Source: Labedella phragmitis (lineage in GTDB: Bacteria > Actinomycetota > Actinomycetes > Actinomycetales > Microbacteriaceae). Taken from it: a stretch of DNA of 64,000 bases. Position numbers and translations under genes: made by a program. Below, one piece after another: positions 1 through 11,002 of the stretch. Every line of letters starts with the position of its first letter. Position 1 is the stretch's first letter. A model generated the notes under the pieces. The model did no database searches, had not been told where the DNA came from, and saw only the letters and a program-made list of their open reading frames with translations. Location: assembly GCF_004078635.1 (NCBI RefSeq), contig NZ_RZNB01000004.1, positions 186,001 to 250,000 on the forward strand. The letters are read 5' to 3'.

Positions 1-243
1 CTCCCCCGCTTCCAGGACTCCGAGCCGGGCGATCGTCAGGGGATCGAGCGCGACCGTGAGATCCGCACCGTGTCCGAGGAGCCAGACGTCGACGGCCGCG
101 CGCCAGAAGACCGCCCAATCGATCGCGAAGCCGTACTGCACGGCCCACAGGAGGGTGAGCGGGACCAGGGCGATCGCGATACCGATCGCGACGACGATGA
201 ACGCCTCGAGGGCGGCGAGGAGCGCGACGGTCGTTCGATTCAT
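1..243 (-). CDS. DUF6350 family membrane protein (N-terminal part)
   Basis: Only the first 81 codons lie in the window; the rest runs off the left edge. Translation from the ATG at 243 gives MNRTTVALLAALEAFIVVAI, a long first membrane helix, then an aromatic stretch (LLWAVQYGF) and the segment VDVWLLGHGADL. These features match actinobacterial DUF6350 proteins, which are polytopic and often sit beside sucCD. No biochemical function is established that I know of. It follows sucD on the same strand but is separated from it by a hairpin, so it is probably transcribed separately. Confidence 0.8.
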   Translation of the reverse strand, partial: MNRTTVALLAALEAFIVVAIGIAIALVPLTLLWAVQYGFAIDWAVFWRAAVDVWLLGHGADLTVALDPLTIARLGVLEAGE

Positions 244-334
244 GACTCGGCGAGCCTATCCGTCCAAGCGTCACTCTGATGGGCCGCCGCCCCGGCCTCC
301 CGGGAAGCCGTCGGCCGGACATCGGTGAGACGAC

Positions 335-370
335 GACGCCCCCGCCCGGACCGATCCGGACGGGGGCGTC
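335..370 (-). terminator. Hairpin downstream of sucD
   Basis: A 16-bp GC-rich stem (one G-U pair in the minus-strand RNA) with a 4-base loop lies 11 bases after the sucD stop. No U-tract follows it, so termination may be partial or Rho-aided. Confidence 0.65.
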
Positions 371-381
371 GAGGTGATGGG

Positions 382-1269
<888 letters not shown>

Positions 1270-1302
1270 GGTGTTCTGATTCCTTTTGTGGTGGTCGTCC
1301 GG

Positions 1303-2466
1303 TTACGCGTTGGCCAGCTCGGCGGCCTTGTCGGCGCCTTCGTCCATGGTCGCGGCGAGGGTCACGAGGGGGTGGTTCGCCTCGCGCAGGATGCGGCGGC
1401 CCTCCTCGACGTTGTTGCCGTCGAGACGGACGACGAGAGGCTTCGTCGCGCCGTCGCCGATGATCTCGAGAGCCTTCACGATCCCGTTGGCGACCGCGTC
1501 GCACGCCGTGATGCCGCCGAAGACGTTGACGAAGACGCTCTTGACCTGCTCGTCGCCGAGGATGACGTCGAGACCGGCGGCCATGACCTCGGCCGACGCT
1601 CCGCCGCCGATGTCGAGGAAGTTCGCGGGCTTCACGCCGCCGTGCGCCTCACCGGCGTACGCGACCACGTCGAGCGTCGACATGACGAGGCCGGCGCCGT
1701 TGCCGATGATGCCGACCTGGCCGTCGAGCTTGACGTAGTTGAGGTCGTTCTCCTTGGCCTTGAGCTCGAGGGGGTCCTCGGCGGCCGTGTCCTTGAGCTC
1801 GTCGTGCTCGGGGTGGCGGAACTCCGCGTTCTCGTCGAGCGAGACCTTGCCGTCGAGCGCGATGATGTCGCCGTCCTCCGTGAGCACGAGCGGGTTGACC
1901 TCGACGAGAGTCGCGTCCTCGCCCGTGTAGACGGCGTAGAGCTTCACGAACACGTCCGCGACCTTGTCGACGAGCTCGGCCGGGAAGTTCGCCGCGAGGG
2001 CGATCTCGCGGGCCTTCGCCGCGTCGATACCGGTGATCGGGTCGACCTCGATACGCGCGAGGGCCTCTGGCTTCTCGACGGCGAGCTGCTCGATCTCCAT
2101 GCCGCCCTCGACGCTCGTGAGCGAGAGGTACGAGCGGTTGGCGCGGTCGAGCAGCACGGAGAAGTAGAACTCCTGGGCGATGCGGGCACCGGCGGCGACC
2201 ATGACGGTGCGCACGGTGTGACCCTTGATGTCGAGGCCGAGGATCGCCTTCGCGGCCTCTTCCGCCTCGTCGGGGTTCTTCACGACCTTGACGCCGCCGG
2301 CCTTTCCGCGGCCGCCGACCTTGACCTGCGCCTTGACGACGACGACGCCGCCGAGCTTCTCGGCCGCGGCGCGCACCTCCTCCGGCGTGGTCGCGACGAT
2401 GCCCGGGAGCACCGGCACCTCGTACTTCTCGAAGAGATCTCGGGCCTGGTACTCGTAGAGGTCCAC
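1303..2466 (-). CDS. sucC: Succinyl-CoA synthetase beta subunit (ADP-forming)
   Basis: This is the nucleotide-binding subunit of succinate-CoA ligase, 387 residues. It begins [19 protein letters not shown], a near-invariant start, followed by an ATP-grasp domain ([15 protein letters not shown] at about 45-59). A C-terminal CoA-ligase domain has the loop [13 protein letters not shown]. It is first in the sucC-sucD pair. The long upstream gap (2467-2634) separates it from a divergent MpaB-like gene and should hold its promoter, which I could not define. Confidence 0.97.
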   Translation of the reverse strand: MDLYEYQARDLFEKYEVPVLPGIVATTPEEVRAAAEKLGGVVVVKAQVKVGGRGKAGGVKVVKNPDEAEEAAKAILGLDIKGHTVRTVMVAAGARIAQEFYFSVLLDRANRSYLSLTSVEGGMEIEQLAVEKPEALARIEVDPITGIDAAKAREIALAANFPAELVDKVADVFVKLYAVYTGEDATLVEVNPLVLTEDGDIIALDGKVSLDENAEFRHPEHDELKDTAAEDPLELKAKENDLNYVKLDGQVGIIGNGAGLVMSTLDVVAYAGEAHGGVKPANFLDIGGGASAEVMAAGLDVILGDEQVKSVFVNVFGGITACDAVANGIVKALEIIGDGATKPLVVRLDGNNVEEGRRILREANHPLVTLAATMDEGADKAAELANA

Positions 2467-2621
2467 GTGATGTTCCTATCCGCGTCGATGCATTGTGGTC
2501 GTGACCGTTCGGCCCACCCCCGCAACGGGTCGCGATCCGGGGGAAAAAGCCGCCTCCCACTCTACTCCGCTCGAACGGAGGCTCCTGTCGGGACGGCCCT
2601 GGGTCGCGCTCGCGATGTCCG

Positions 2622-2627
2622 TACGAT
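2622..2627 (+). promoter_or_regulatory. -10 box (TACGAT), leaderless start of the MpaB-like gene
   Basis: TACGAT ends 7 bases before the ATG at 2635, so transcription should begin at or next to the start codon. No good -35 is visible. Confidence 0.4.
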
Positions 2628-2634
2628 TGACCGG

Positions 2635-3438
2635 ATGAGGCGCGTCGGGGTGATCAGGAACAGCGGGATCAGGGACATCGCTGCCGAAGCCGTCATCGTC
2701 GCGGCCGGCGGGCGCGCCATCCTCCTGCAGCTCGCGGATCCTGCCGTCGCGGCCGGAGTCGCCCGTCACAGCGATTTCGTGGCGGCCCCGCTCCGCCGGC
2801 TCACCGGGACGCTCGACTACGTCTACCTCGTCGTGTTCGGTACCGCGGCAGAACGCGCGGCCGCCCGCCGGCACGTCGAGCGGGCGCACACGCCCGTCCG
2901 GTCGGAGCCGGGAGAGTCGCCTGATTACGCAGCGGACGACGCACGGCTGCAGTTGTGGGTCGCGGCGACGCTGTACGACTCCGCGATGACGATGCACGAC
3001 CTCGTCCTCCGCCCGCTCGACCCGGGCGCCGCCGAGCGGGTGTATCGCGAGTACGCCGTGCTCGGCACGGCCCTCGGGATGCCCGCGGAGCTGTGGCCGG
3101 CGACGACGACCGACTTCCGGTCGTGGTGGGACGAGCGCATCGCCACCCTCGTCGTGAGCGAGGAGGCGCGAGGGGTCGCGCGTGATCTGCTGCACCCCCG
3201 GCCGCCCGGGGCTCCTCTGTGGTTGCGCGCCGTGATGCCGCTCGCACGCCTCATCACGACGGGTCTGCTCGACGAGCGGATCCGGCGGCAGTTCGGCCTG
3301 CCGTGGAGCCCGTGGCGACAGCGCATTCTCGACGCCGTCCTCGGCTCGACCCGCATCGTGTGGCCGATCATCCCGGCCGGACTGCGCCACGCACCTGCGA
3401 TCAGCTCCCTGCGACGTCATCGCCGACGACGCGCCTGA
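2635..3438 (+). CDS. MpaB/DUF2236 oxygenase-family protein
   Basis: The protein has 267 residues and belongs to the MpaB/latex-clearing-protein (DUF2236) family, thought to be heme-dependent oxygenases. The visible family pattern is RLTGTLDYVYLVVFGT (55-70), a histidine at 85 followed by TPVRSEPG, then YAADDARLQLW and a helical C-terminal half. Where relatives commonly read WVHAT, this protein reads WVAAT (108-112), so a conserved histidine appears to be missing. The ATG at 2635 was chosen because a -10 box precedes it at leaderless spacing and the protein then begins with ordinary family sequence. It stands alone, convergent with pcrA. Its substrate is unknown. Confidence 0.75.
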   Translation: MRRVGVIRNSGIRDIAAEAVIVAAGGRAILLQLADPAVAAGVARHSDFVAAPLRRLTGTLDYVYLVVFGTAAERAAARRHVERAHTPVRSEPGESPDYAADDARLQLWVAATLYDSAMTMHDLVLRPLDPGAAERVYREYAVLGTALGMPAELWPATTTDFRSWWDERIATLVVSEEARGVARDLLHPRPPGAPLWLRAVMPLARLITTGLLDERIRRQFGLPWSPWRQRILDAVLGSTRIVWPIIPAGLRHAPAISSLRRHRRRRA

Positions 3439-3478
3439 TCACGCGGTCGGGACGAGCGCTCGCTCCCGCTCGAGCCGA

Positions 3479-5917
3479 CTACAGCTTCTCGATCGGGGCG
3501 ATCTTGATGAGGAGCTTCTTCTGGCCCGCGGCGTCGAAGGCGACGTGGGCAACCCGCTTGGAACCCTCGCCTGTGACGGCGAGGACGCGTCCCTCGCCGA
3601 AGTCGGTGTGGCGGATGCGGTCGCCCGCCGCGAGTTCGAGGTCGCCGTTGTCCCTGACGGTGCCCGTGACGGCGTTCGGCCATACCTTCTTCTCGGCTCG
3701 CGGCAGGGCGAAGCCGCCGTCGCGGTCGTTGTTCGGTCCCTTCCACCCGCGCGGCCCGTTGAGCGCCCCGGGACCGAAGCCGCCGCGCGAACGCGCTGTT
3801 CCGGGCGACTGACGCCACTCGATGAGGTCGTCCGGGATCTCCTGGAGGAAACGACTCGGCATCGCCACGGCGGTCTCGCCGAACTGGGCACGCGACATCG
3901 CGAGCGAGAGGTGCAGCTTCTTGCGTGCGCGGGTGATGCCCACGTAGAAGAGACGCCGTTCCTCGGCCGGGCCGCCCGGTTCGTTCGCGGACATCTTGTG
4001 CGGCAGGAGTTCCTCTTCGACGCCTGTGAGGAAGACCGCGTCGAACTCGAGCCCCTTCGCCGTGTGCAGCGTCATGAGCGATACGGTGCCGGACGAGTCG
4101 TCGAGCTCATCGGCCGCAGCGACGAGCGACACCTCGGTGAGGAAGTCGACGAGCGTCCCGTCGGGGTTGTTGCGCTCGTACTCCTTCGTGACGGCGACGA
4201 GTTCCTCGATGTTCTCGGCACGAGCCTCGTCCTGGGGATCGCGGCTCATGCGGAGGGCGTCGACGAGCCCGCTCTTCGTGACGAGCAGCGTGAGCACGTC
4301 GCTCACCTCTCCTTGAGCGGCGAGGGCTGTGGCCTCGTCGAGGAGCGCGCTCAACGTGCGGATGGAGCCGGCGACCTTCGGGCCGAAACCGAGGGTGTCG
4401 GCCTCGCGGAGCGCCTCGCGCAACGACGTCTCGGCGTTGTCCGCGAAGTTCTGCAGTTGCGTCTCCGTCGCGGGGCCGATGCCGCGCTTCGGGGTGTTGA
4501 GGATGCGTCGCACGGCGAGGGCGTCCGCCGGATTCACGACCGCCGTGAGGTAGGCCATGGCGTCCTTGATCTCGGCGCGCTCGTAGAACTTCGTGCCACC
4601 CATCACGCGGTACGGCAGCGCCGAACGGATGAAGATCTCCTCGAGCGCTCGCGTCTGGGCGTTGGTGCGGTAGAAAACGGCCATCTGGCTGTACGCCATG
4701 CCCTCGCGATGGAGCTTTTCGATCTCGTCGGCGACGAACTGCGCCTCGTCGTGACCGGTGTACCCCGTGTAGCCGACGATCTTGTCGCCGTCGCCGACGG
4801 CCGTCCACAGCTTCTTGTCCTTGCGGTCGAAGTTGTTGGAGATCACCGCGTTGGCCGCCGAGAGGATGTTCTGCGTCGAGCGGTAGTTCTGCTCGAGCAG
4901 GATGACGGTCGCACCCGGGAAGTCACGTTCGAACTCCACGATGTTACGGATGTCCGCGCCGCGGAACGCGTAGATCGACTGGTCCGAGTCGCCCACCACG
5001 GTGAGCGAAGCTCCGGGGATCGAGCCGTCGCCCGTGCGGACGGGGGTGTCGAAGCCCGCCCGCGCCACGACGTCGGCCGGAACGGGCCGCGTGAGTTCGC
5101 GGATGAGCGAGTACTGCGCGTGGTTCGTGTCCTGGTACTCGTCGACGAGGACGTGGCGGAAGCGCCTCTGGTACAGCGCGGCGATGTGCGGGAATGCCCG
5201 GAACAGGAAGACCGTCTGACTGATGAGATCGTCGAAGTCGAACGCGTTGGCCGCCGTGAGCTCGCGCGTGTAGCGGCGGAAGATCTCGAGGAAGGCGACC
5301 TCGTTGGGGTCGCCGACGTTCATGTTGCGGGCGAACGAGTCGACGTCGCCGAGTTCGTTCTTGAGCTTCGAGATGCGTGCACCGGCGTTGGCGGGGGTGA
5401 AGCCGAGGACGTCGGCGTCGAGGTCCTTGATGATGCGCTTGAGCAGCACGCGCGAGTCGGCCGAGTCGTAGATCGTGAAGCCCGATTTGAAGCCGAAGTT
5501 CTCGGCCTCACGGCGCAGGATGCGCACGCAGGCCGAGTGGAACGTGGAGATCCACATGCCGTCGGCCTCGCGGCCGACGAGGTGGCCGACACGTTCGCGC
5601 ATCTCGGCCGCAGCCTTGTTCGTGAAGGTGATGGCGAGGATCTGGCTGGGGAAGGCCTCACGCGAACGCAGCAGCCCCGCGATGCGGCGCGTGAGCACGC
5701 TCGTCTTGCCCGAACCGGCTCCCGCCACGATGAGCAGCGCAGGGCCGCGATATTCGACGGCTTCACGCTGCTGCGGGTTGAGCCCGTCGAGGAGCGGGTC
5801 GCCGCGGCCGTCGCCCTGTGCCCGGCCCGTCCGCACCGGGGTCGACGAATCGACGATCAGCGGTGTCACCGATTCGCGAGAGGAGGGGGTCTGGGCGGGA
5901 GAAGAGCTGCTCGACAT
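3479..5917 (-). CDS. pcrA: ATP-dependent DNA helicase PcrA/UvrD
   Basis: A superfamily 1A 3'-to-5' DNA helicase of 812 residues used in repair and replication-fork maintenance. After a Ser/Thr-rich N-terminal tail of about 45 residues comes LNPQQREAV (Q motif), Walker A GAGSGKT at 66-72, DEYQDT (motif II), GDSDQSIYAFRGA (motif III) and LMTLHTAKGLEF near the C-terminal third. The C-terminal Gly-rich linker and Tudor-like end (DRIRHTDFGEGRV) are typical of actinobacterial PcrA. The start has a GGAGGGG ribosome site. It is convergent with the MpaB-like gene. Confidence 0.95.
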   Translation of the reverse strand: MSSSSSPAQTPSSRESVTPLIVDSSTPVRTGRAQGDGRGDPLLDGLNPQQREAVEYRGPALLIVAGAGSGKTSVLTRRIAGLLRSREAFPSQILAITFTNKAAAEMRERVGHLVGREADGMWISTFHSACVRILRREAENFGFKSGFTIYDSADSRVLLKRIIKDLDADVLGFTPANAGARISKLKNELGDVDSFARNMNVGDPNEVAFLEIFRRYTRELTAANAFDFDDLISQTVFLFRAFPHIAALYQRRFRHVLVDEYQDTNHAQYSLIRELTRPVPADVVARAGFDTPVRTGDGSIPGASLTVVGDSDQSIYAFRGADIRNIVEFERDFPGATVILLEQNYRSTQNILSAANAVISNNFDRKDKKLWTAVGDGDKIVGYTGYTGHDEAQFVADEIEKLHREGMAYSQMAVFYRTNAQTRALEEIFIRSALPYRVMGGTKFYERAEIKDAMAYLTAVVNPADALAVRRILNTPKRGIGPATETQLQNFADNAETSLREALREADTLGFGPKVAGSIRTLSALLDEATALAAQGEVSDVLTLLVTKSGLVDALRMSRDPQDEARAENIEELVAVTKEYERNNPDGTLVDFLTEVSLVAAADELDDSSGTVSLMTLHTAKGLEFDAVFLTGVEEELLPHKMSANEPGGPAEERRLFYVGITRARKKLHLSLAMSRAQFGETAVAMPSRFLQEIPDDLIEWRQSPGTARSRGGFGPGALNGPRGWKGPNNDRDGGFALPRAEKKVWPNAVTGTVRDNGDLELAAGDRIRHTDFGEGRVLAVTGEGSKRVAHVAFDAAGQKKLLIKIAPIEKL

Positions 5918-5990
5918 GTCCCCTCCAGTCTACCGGCGGGGTCCGACACTCCTTCGTCGCCCAGGTGCACGGAGCACGGCAGACGAACGG

Positions 5991-7013
5991 TCAGCCGCGA
6001 CGGTCGACGAGAGCATCCCGAGCGGCGACACCGAGGTCCGTGTGGTCGACGAAGACGCCGTCGATACCCGTGCCGAGCACCGCCTGGAACTCGGACTGCC
6101 AGTCGCCGAAGGCGTCCGCAGCACCCCGCCGGAACCGCGGCGCGAGGAAACGGTTCTCGGCCCGGAGCGTCCACGCGTAGGCGGTCAGCCCCCGAGCGTG
6201 CAGTCGATCGACGAGATCCGTCGTCCCGGCAGCGTCGTCGTCGCCCAGCACGAGCGGCTTGTCGACGCTCACGCCGTGCACCACGCCGACGAGGGCGTCG
6301 AGGCCCGCGTCGGTCAGCTCCGCCGCGTACGTCGTCGCCGCGCCGCCGTCGCGCGCGACGAGATCCGCCGCCGCTCCGGAGCGCTCGACGAGGTAGACGA
6401 ACTCCGCGGAGACGCCTCGCGCGGCGAGCCCCACGAGCACCGTCTTCTCGAAGCTCTCCACGACCAGCTCGGACCGGCCGTTCCAGCCGATGCGGGAGAG
6501 TTCGGCGGCGACCAGCTCGTCGAGCGGCAGCCCGAGGCCCTCGAAGTACGTCGCGTGCTTGATCTCGACGGTCATCCCGAGCGGGCGCCCCTGCTGCTCC
6601 GCCGCCGCATCGACGACCTCGGCGAGGTCGCTCAGCCGGAGGACGCCCTGCGTTCCGTCGAACGACGCCGACGACGGACGCACGCCGGGGATCCTCTCGC
6701 GGACGGTGAGCGTGCTGAGCTCCTCCCACGTGAAGTCCTCGGTGAACCACCCCGTGAGCTCGGCGTCGTCGACCGTCTTGGTCGTCCGCAGGTGCGCGAA
6801 CTCGGGTCGATCGGCGACGTCCGTCGTCCCGGAGATCTCGTTCTCATGACGCAGCACGAGCACGCCGTCCTTCGTCGCGACGACGTCGGGCTCGACCGAG
6901 TCAGCCCCGAGGGCGAAGGCGAGCTCATAGCTCGACCGGCTGTGCTCCGGACGATACCCGGGAGCACCTCGGTGACCGATGATGAGAGGAGTCGCGCGAG
7001 AGGCTGACGGCAT
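5991..7013 (-). CDS. Glycerophosphodiester phosphodiesterase
   Basis: It hydrolyses glycerophosphodiesters to glycerol 3-phosphate and an alcohol. The 340-residue protein opens with IIGHRGAPGYRPEHS, which carries the catalytic His14-Arg15 and Glu23. It continues with VEPDVVATKDGVLVLRHE, the metal-binding acidic and second histidine motif of GDPD TIM barrels. No signal peptide is evident, so it is probably cytoplasmic. A longer in-frame extension upstream to 7187 exists, but ATG 7013 is preferred because homology starts there and a TAGGGT box precedes it. glpD elsewhere in the window could use its product. Confidence 0.9.
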   Translation of the reverse strand: MPSASRATPLIIGHRGAPGYRPEHSRSSYELAFALGADSVEPDVVATKDGVLVLRHENEISGTTDVADRPEFAHLRTTKTVDDAELTGWFTEDFTWEELSTLTVRERIPGVRPSSASFDGTQGVLRLSDLAEVVDAAAEQQGRPLGMTVEIKHATYFEGLGLPLDELVAAELSRIGWNGRSELVVESFEKTVLVGLAARGVSAEFVYLVERSGAAADLVARDGGAATTYAAELTDAGLDALVGVVHGVSVDKPLVLGDDDAAGTTDLVDRLHARGLTAYAWTLRAENRFLAPRFRRGAADAFGDWQSEFQAVLGTGIDGVFVDHTDLGVAARDALVDRRG

Positions 7014-7020
7014 GACCCCA

Positions 7021-7026
7021 ACCCTA
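7021..7026 (-). promoter_or_regulatory. -10 box (TAGGGT) for the GDPD gene
   Basis: On the minus strand TAGGGT lies 7 bases before ATG 7013, giving a leaderless or near-leaderless transcript. Confidence 0.4.
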
Positions 7027-7210
7027 ACGAGCGAGCCGGTCGCGAGAGGCCCGTCAACCGGTGGACGACCTCCGTTCACACCCGGTTCTGCCCCGGAAAG
7101 ACGCGGGAATCGCAAGCAGTCTCTCAGCGTTGTGGGATAGCGTGGACGCATCGCTCCCGCACAGGAAGCGCCGCATCCCAGCCGCACCGACTGAGAGTAG
7201 GACTACAGCA

Positions 7211-8014
7211 ATGGCTTCCAACAACCCCGCCTTTAGAAACAACGCGTTCCAGGGGGGTCAGGCTGCGACGCTGAACCACGCGCAGCAGGGCCTCAGCGCC
7301 GAGGAACTCGTCCAGATGTACAACCGGCCGGCGGCGGGCTCCACGCAGACGGATCGCATGACCGTCGAGGACACGATCGCCAAGACGGGCATCTCCTTCG
7401 GAGTCCTCCTCGTCGCGGCCGTCGTCGGATGGATCATCCCGGTCCTCGCCGTGCCCGCCGCGATCGTCGGGTTCGTGCTCGCCCTCGTCAACATCTTCAA
7501 GCGCGAGCCGTCTCCCGCGCTGATCCTCGCCTACGCGGGCGCTCAGGGCCTGTTCGTCGGCGGCATCTCGAGCTTCTTCGAGATGCAGTGGCCCGGCATC
7601 GTCAGCCAGGCGGTCATCGCGACGCTCGTCGTCGTCGGCGTCACGCTCGCCCTCTTCGCGAGCGGCAAGATCCGCGCCTCGAAGCGTGCGACGAAGATCT
7701 TCCTGATCGCGATGGTCGGCTACGCCGTCTTCTCGCTCGTGAACGTCGGCCTCGTCATGTTCGGCGCGATCGACAGCCCCTTCGGTCTCAGCAGCCAGGT
7801 CGAGATCATGGGCATCCCCCTCGGTGTCCTCCTCGGCGTGTTCGTGGTCCTCATGGCCGCGTACTCGCTCGTGCTCGACTTCGACATGATCCAGCAGGGC
7901 GTGCGCAACCGCGCTCCCCGCAAGTACGGCTGGTCCGGCGCCTTCGGCATCATGGTGACCGTCATCTGGCTCTACATGGAACTGCTGCGCATGTTCGCGA
8001 TCGCTCGCGACTGA
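7211..8014 (+). CDS. Bax inhibitor-1/YccA family membrane protein
   Basis: A 267-residue protein with a soluble N-terminal segment (MASNNPAFRNNAFQGG, about 60 residues) followed by seven hydrophobic helices and the C-terminal RNRAPRKYGWSGAFG loop typical of the actinobacterial Bax-inhibitor-1-like group. Relatives are proposed pH-sensitive calcium leak channels; a role here is inferred only from family. ATG 7211 follows AGGA at suitable spacing, so it is preferred over upstream in-frame starts. A TAGCGT box at 7138-7143 could be its -10. Confidence 0.88.
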   Translation: MASNNPAFRNNAFQGGQAATLNHAQQGLSAEELVQMYNRPAAGSTQTDRMTVEDTIAKTGISFGVLLVAAVVGWIIPVLAVPAAIVGFVLALVNIFKREPSPALILAYAGAQGLFVGGISSFFEMQWPGIVSQAVIATLVVVGVTLALFASGKIRASKRATKIFLIAMVGYAVFSLVNVGLVMFGAIDSPFGLSSQVEIMGIPLGVLLGVFVVLMAAYSLVLDFDMIQQGVRNRAPRKYGWSGAFGIMVTVIWLYMELLRMFAIARD

Positions 8015-8030
8015 CCGACGCGTCACCAAC

Positions 8031-8064
8031 ACGAAGGGCCGGGAGGATTCTCCCGGCCCTTCGT
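8031..8064. terminator. Terminator between the Bax inhibitor-like gene and guaA
   Basis: A perfect 15-bp stem (arms 8031-8045 and 8050-8064) with loop GATT, 17 bases past the plus-strand stop and in the convergent gap with guaA. It may act in both directions. Confidence 0.75.
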
Positions 8065-8089
8065 CGTTCCCGCTTCACGAGCGGGAACG
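8065..8089 (-). terminator. Second hairpin downstream of guaA
   Basis: A perfect 10-bp stem (8065-8074 with 8080-8089) and 5-base loop lies 5 bases after the guaA stop on the minus strand. It abuts the terminator at 8031-8064. Confidence 0.6.
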
Positions 8090-8094
8090 GGTGC

Positions 8095-9677
<1,583 letters not shown>

Positions 9678-9681
<4 letters not shown>

Positions 9682-10121
9682 GCTGTCGTGGCCTCCACTG
9701 ACGGGGACGACGCCGCGGTTCGGCGTTCGAGGTACGAGGTGACCTCGCGGCCGATCCGGGCCTCGAGGAAGAAGGAGAGCAGGGGGACGATGCCGCCTGC
9801 CGCGATGAGCAGGAACTTCCAGAAGGGCCAGCGCATGAGCGACCAGAGCCGGAAGTCGCTGAAGAGGTAGACGACGTAGAACCAGCCGTGAGCGATGAGG
9901 ATTCCGGTGGAGAGGTTCACGGCGACGGCCGTGTCTCGCGGAACGAAGGCGAGGACGCCGTAGGGGCCGCCGAGCTCGAGCTCGTAGCCGAGGCCGTACT
10001 TGACGATCATCTCGAGGCACAGCAGGAGGAGCATCACGCCCGTGATGATCGACGCGACCTTGTAGAAGCGGAGGGCACCGCGGACGCGCGGCAGGTCGCT
10101 TTCGCGTGGTTCGAGGGGCAT
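9678..10121 (-). CDS. DUF3817 family membrane protein
   Basis: A small 147-residue membrane protein with helices around residues 20-45, 65-90 and 105-125. Family-typical segments are [33 protein letters not shown] and LRWPFWKF-like [11 protein letters not shown]3817 has no proven function. It is translated just ahead of guaA with a four-base overlap, an arrangement common in actinobacteria that suggests co-expression more than shared chemistry. TAAACT lies 6 bases upstream of the ATG. Confidence 0.85.
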
Positions 10122-10127
10122 GGTGCC

Positions 10128-10133
10128 AGTTTA
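10128..10133 (-). promoter_or_regulatory. -10 box (TAAACT) for DUF3817-guaA
   Basis: Minus-strand TAAACT ends 6 bases before ATG 10121; leaderless spacing. Confidence 0.45.
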
Positions 10134-10156
10134 GTCGTCCGTCGCCGTAGCGACCG

Positions 10157-11002
10157 TCACGGGCCGGACGACTCCGCGAGCGCCTTCTCCTCGGCCTCGC
10201 GCTCCCACGCGTCGCGACCGAGGCGGTACCAGAAGTACACGGCGAAGCCCGCGAAGACGACCCATTCGACGGCGTAGAAGACGTTGAGCCAGTTGAGAGT
10301 CGTCTGCGCCTCGGGACGCGGCGAGAAGACGGGGTCGAGCCCCGTCGGGGCGTCGGCCGAGATCAGGTTGACGCTGTAGATCTCCGGCGACGCCGTCTCC
10401 TGCCAGATGTTCACGAGGGCCGCTTCGGAGAGCGTCGTCATGGCGAAGGGGTCGTCGACGTCCTCGTCCGGGAGCTCAGGCGCCTCGGAATCGACGATGC
10501 GTCCCGTGAGGGTGACGACGCCGGCGGGCGCGCCGCCGGCGTTCCACTCGTCCGCCACGCGCGTCGCCGTCTCCTCGTCAGCGGTCCAGCCGAGCGCCAC
10601 GGGGAGCGAGGGCCCGGCGGCGTCCTCCCCCGTCGCGAGGTGCCCCGCTACCCACCACCCGGTCTCGCCGTCGTTCACGCGATCGTCGATCACGAGGAAG
10701 TCCCCGCTCACCCACTGCCCGGTGACGTCGACGAGGCGACCGACGTCGTCCGTGCGGATCGGTTCGGCGGGGCGGACGACCTCCTCCATCCGCGTCGGCA
10801 GCTCCTCCGCACCGATCGCGAGCCCCGGATCGTTGGAGTCGACCGCGCGCGACAGCTGCCACTGGCCCAGGGCGGCGAACGCCCCGGCGATCACGAGAGC
10901 GAGGGCGAGCAGCGCGAGCCACCGCGGGGTCGCGAGGGTGCGCCACAGCGGCGCGTCGGGCACGATGCGGTCCTCGTCGACGAGGGGATCAGTTCGTGTC
11001 AC
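10157..11002 (-). CDS. SURF1 family protein
   Basis: SURF1-type membrane protein that helps cytochrome c oxidase assembly. There is one N-terminal helix ([20 protein letters not shown]) followed by the family motif GQWQLSRA, a long extracytoplasmic domain and a C-terminal helix ([23 protein letters not shown]). Two GTG starts are possible. The one at 11002 overlaps the antiporter gene upstream by 14 bases and has GGGTGG before it. The one at 11029 would add nine residues. I chose 11002, but the choice is uncertain. No oxidase genes are nearby. Confidence 0.82.
   Translation of the reverse strand: MTRTDPLVDEDRIVPDAPLWRTLATPRWLALLALALVIAGAFAALGQWQLSRAVDSNDPGLAIGAEELPTRMEEVVRPAEPIRTDDVGRLVDVTGQWVSGDFLVIDDRVNDGETGWWVAGHLATGEDAAGPSLPVALGWTADEETATRVADEWNAGGAPAGVVTLTGRIVDSEAPELPDEDVDDPFAMTTLSEAALVNIWQETASPEIYSVNLISADAPTGLDPVFSPRPEAQTTLNWLNVFYAVEWVVFAGFAVYFWYRLGRDAWEREAEEKALAESSGP

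Noticed and set aside
3545-6562. A 1005-codon plus-strand open frame opposite pcrA
   Set aside because: High GC makes antisense frames stay open. The translation is Arg/Asp/Glu-rich and low in recognisable motifs, while the other strand encodes a complete helicase.
7014-7187. Longer N-terminus for the glycerophosphodiesterase
   Set aside because: The extension has no similarity to the family and would cross the probable promoter.
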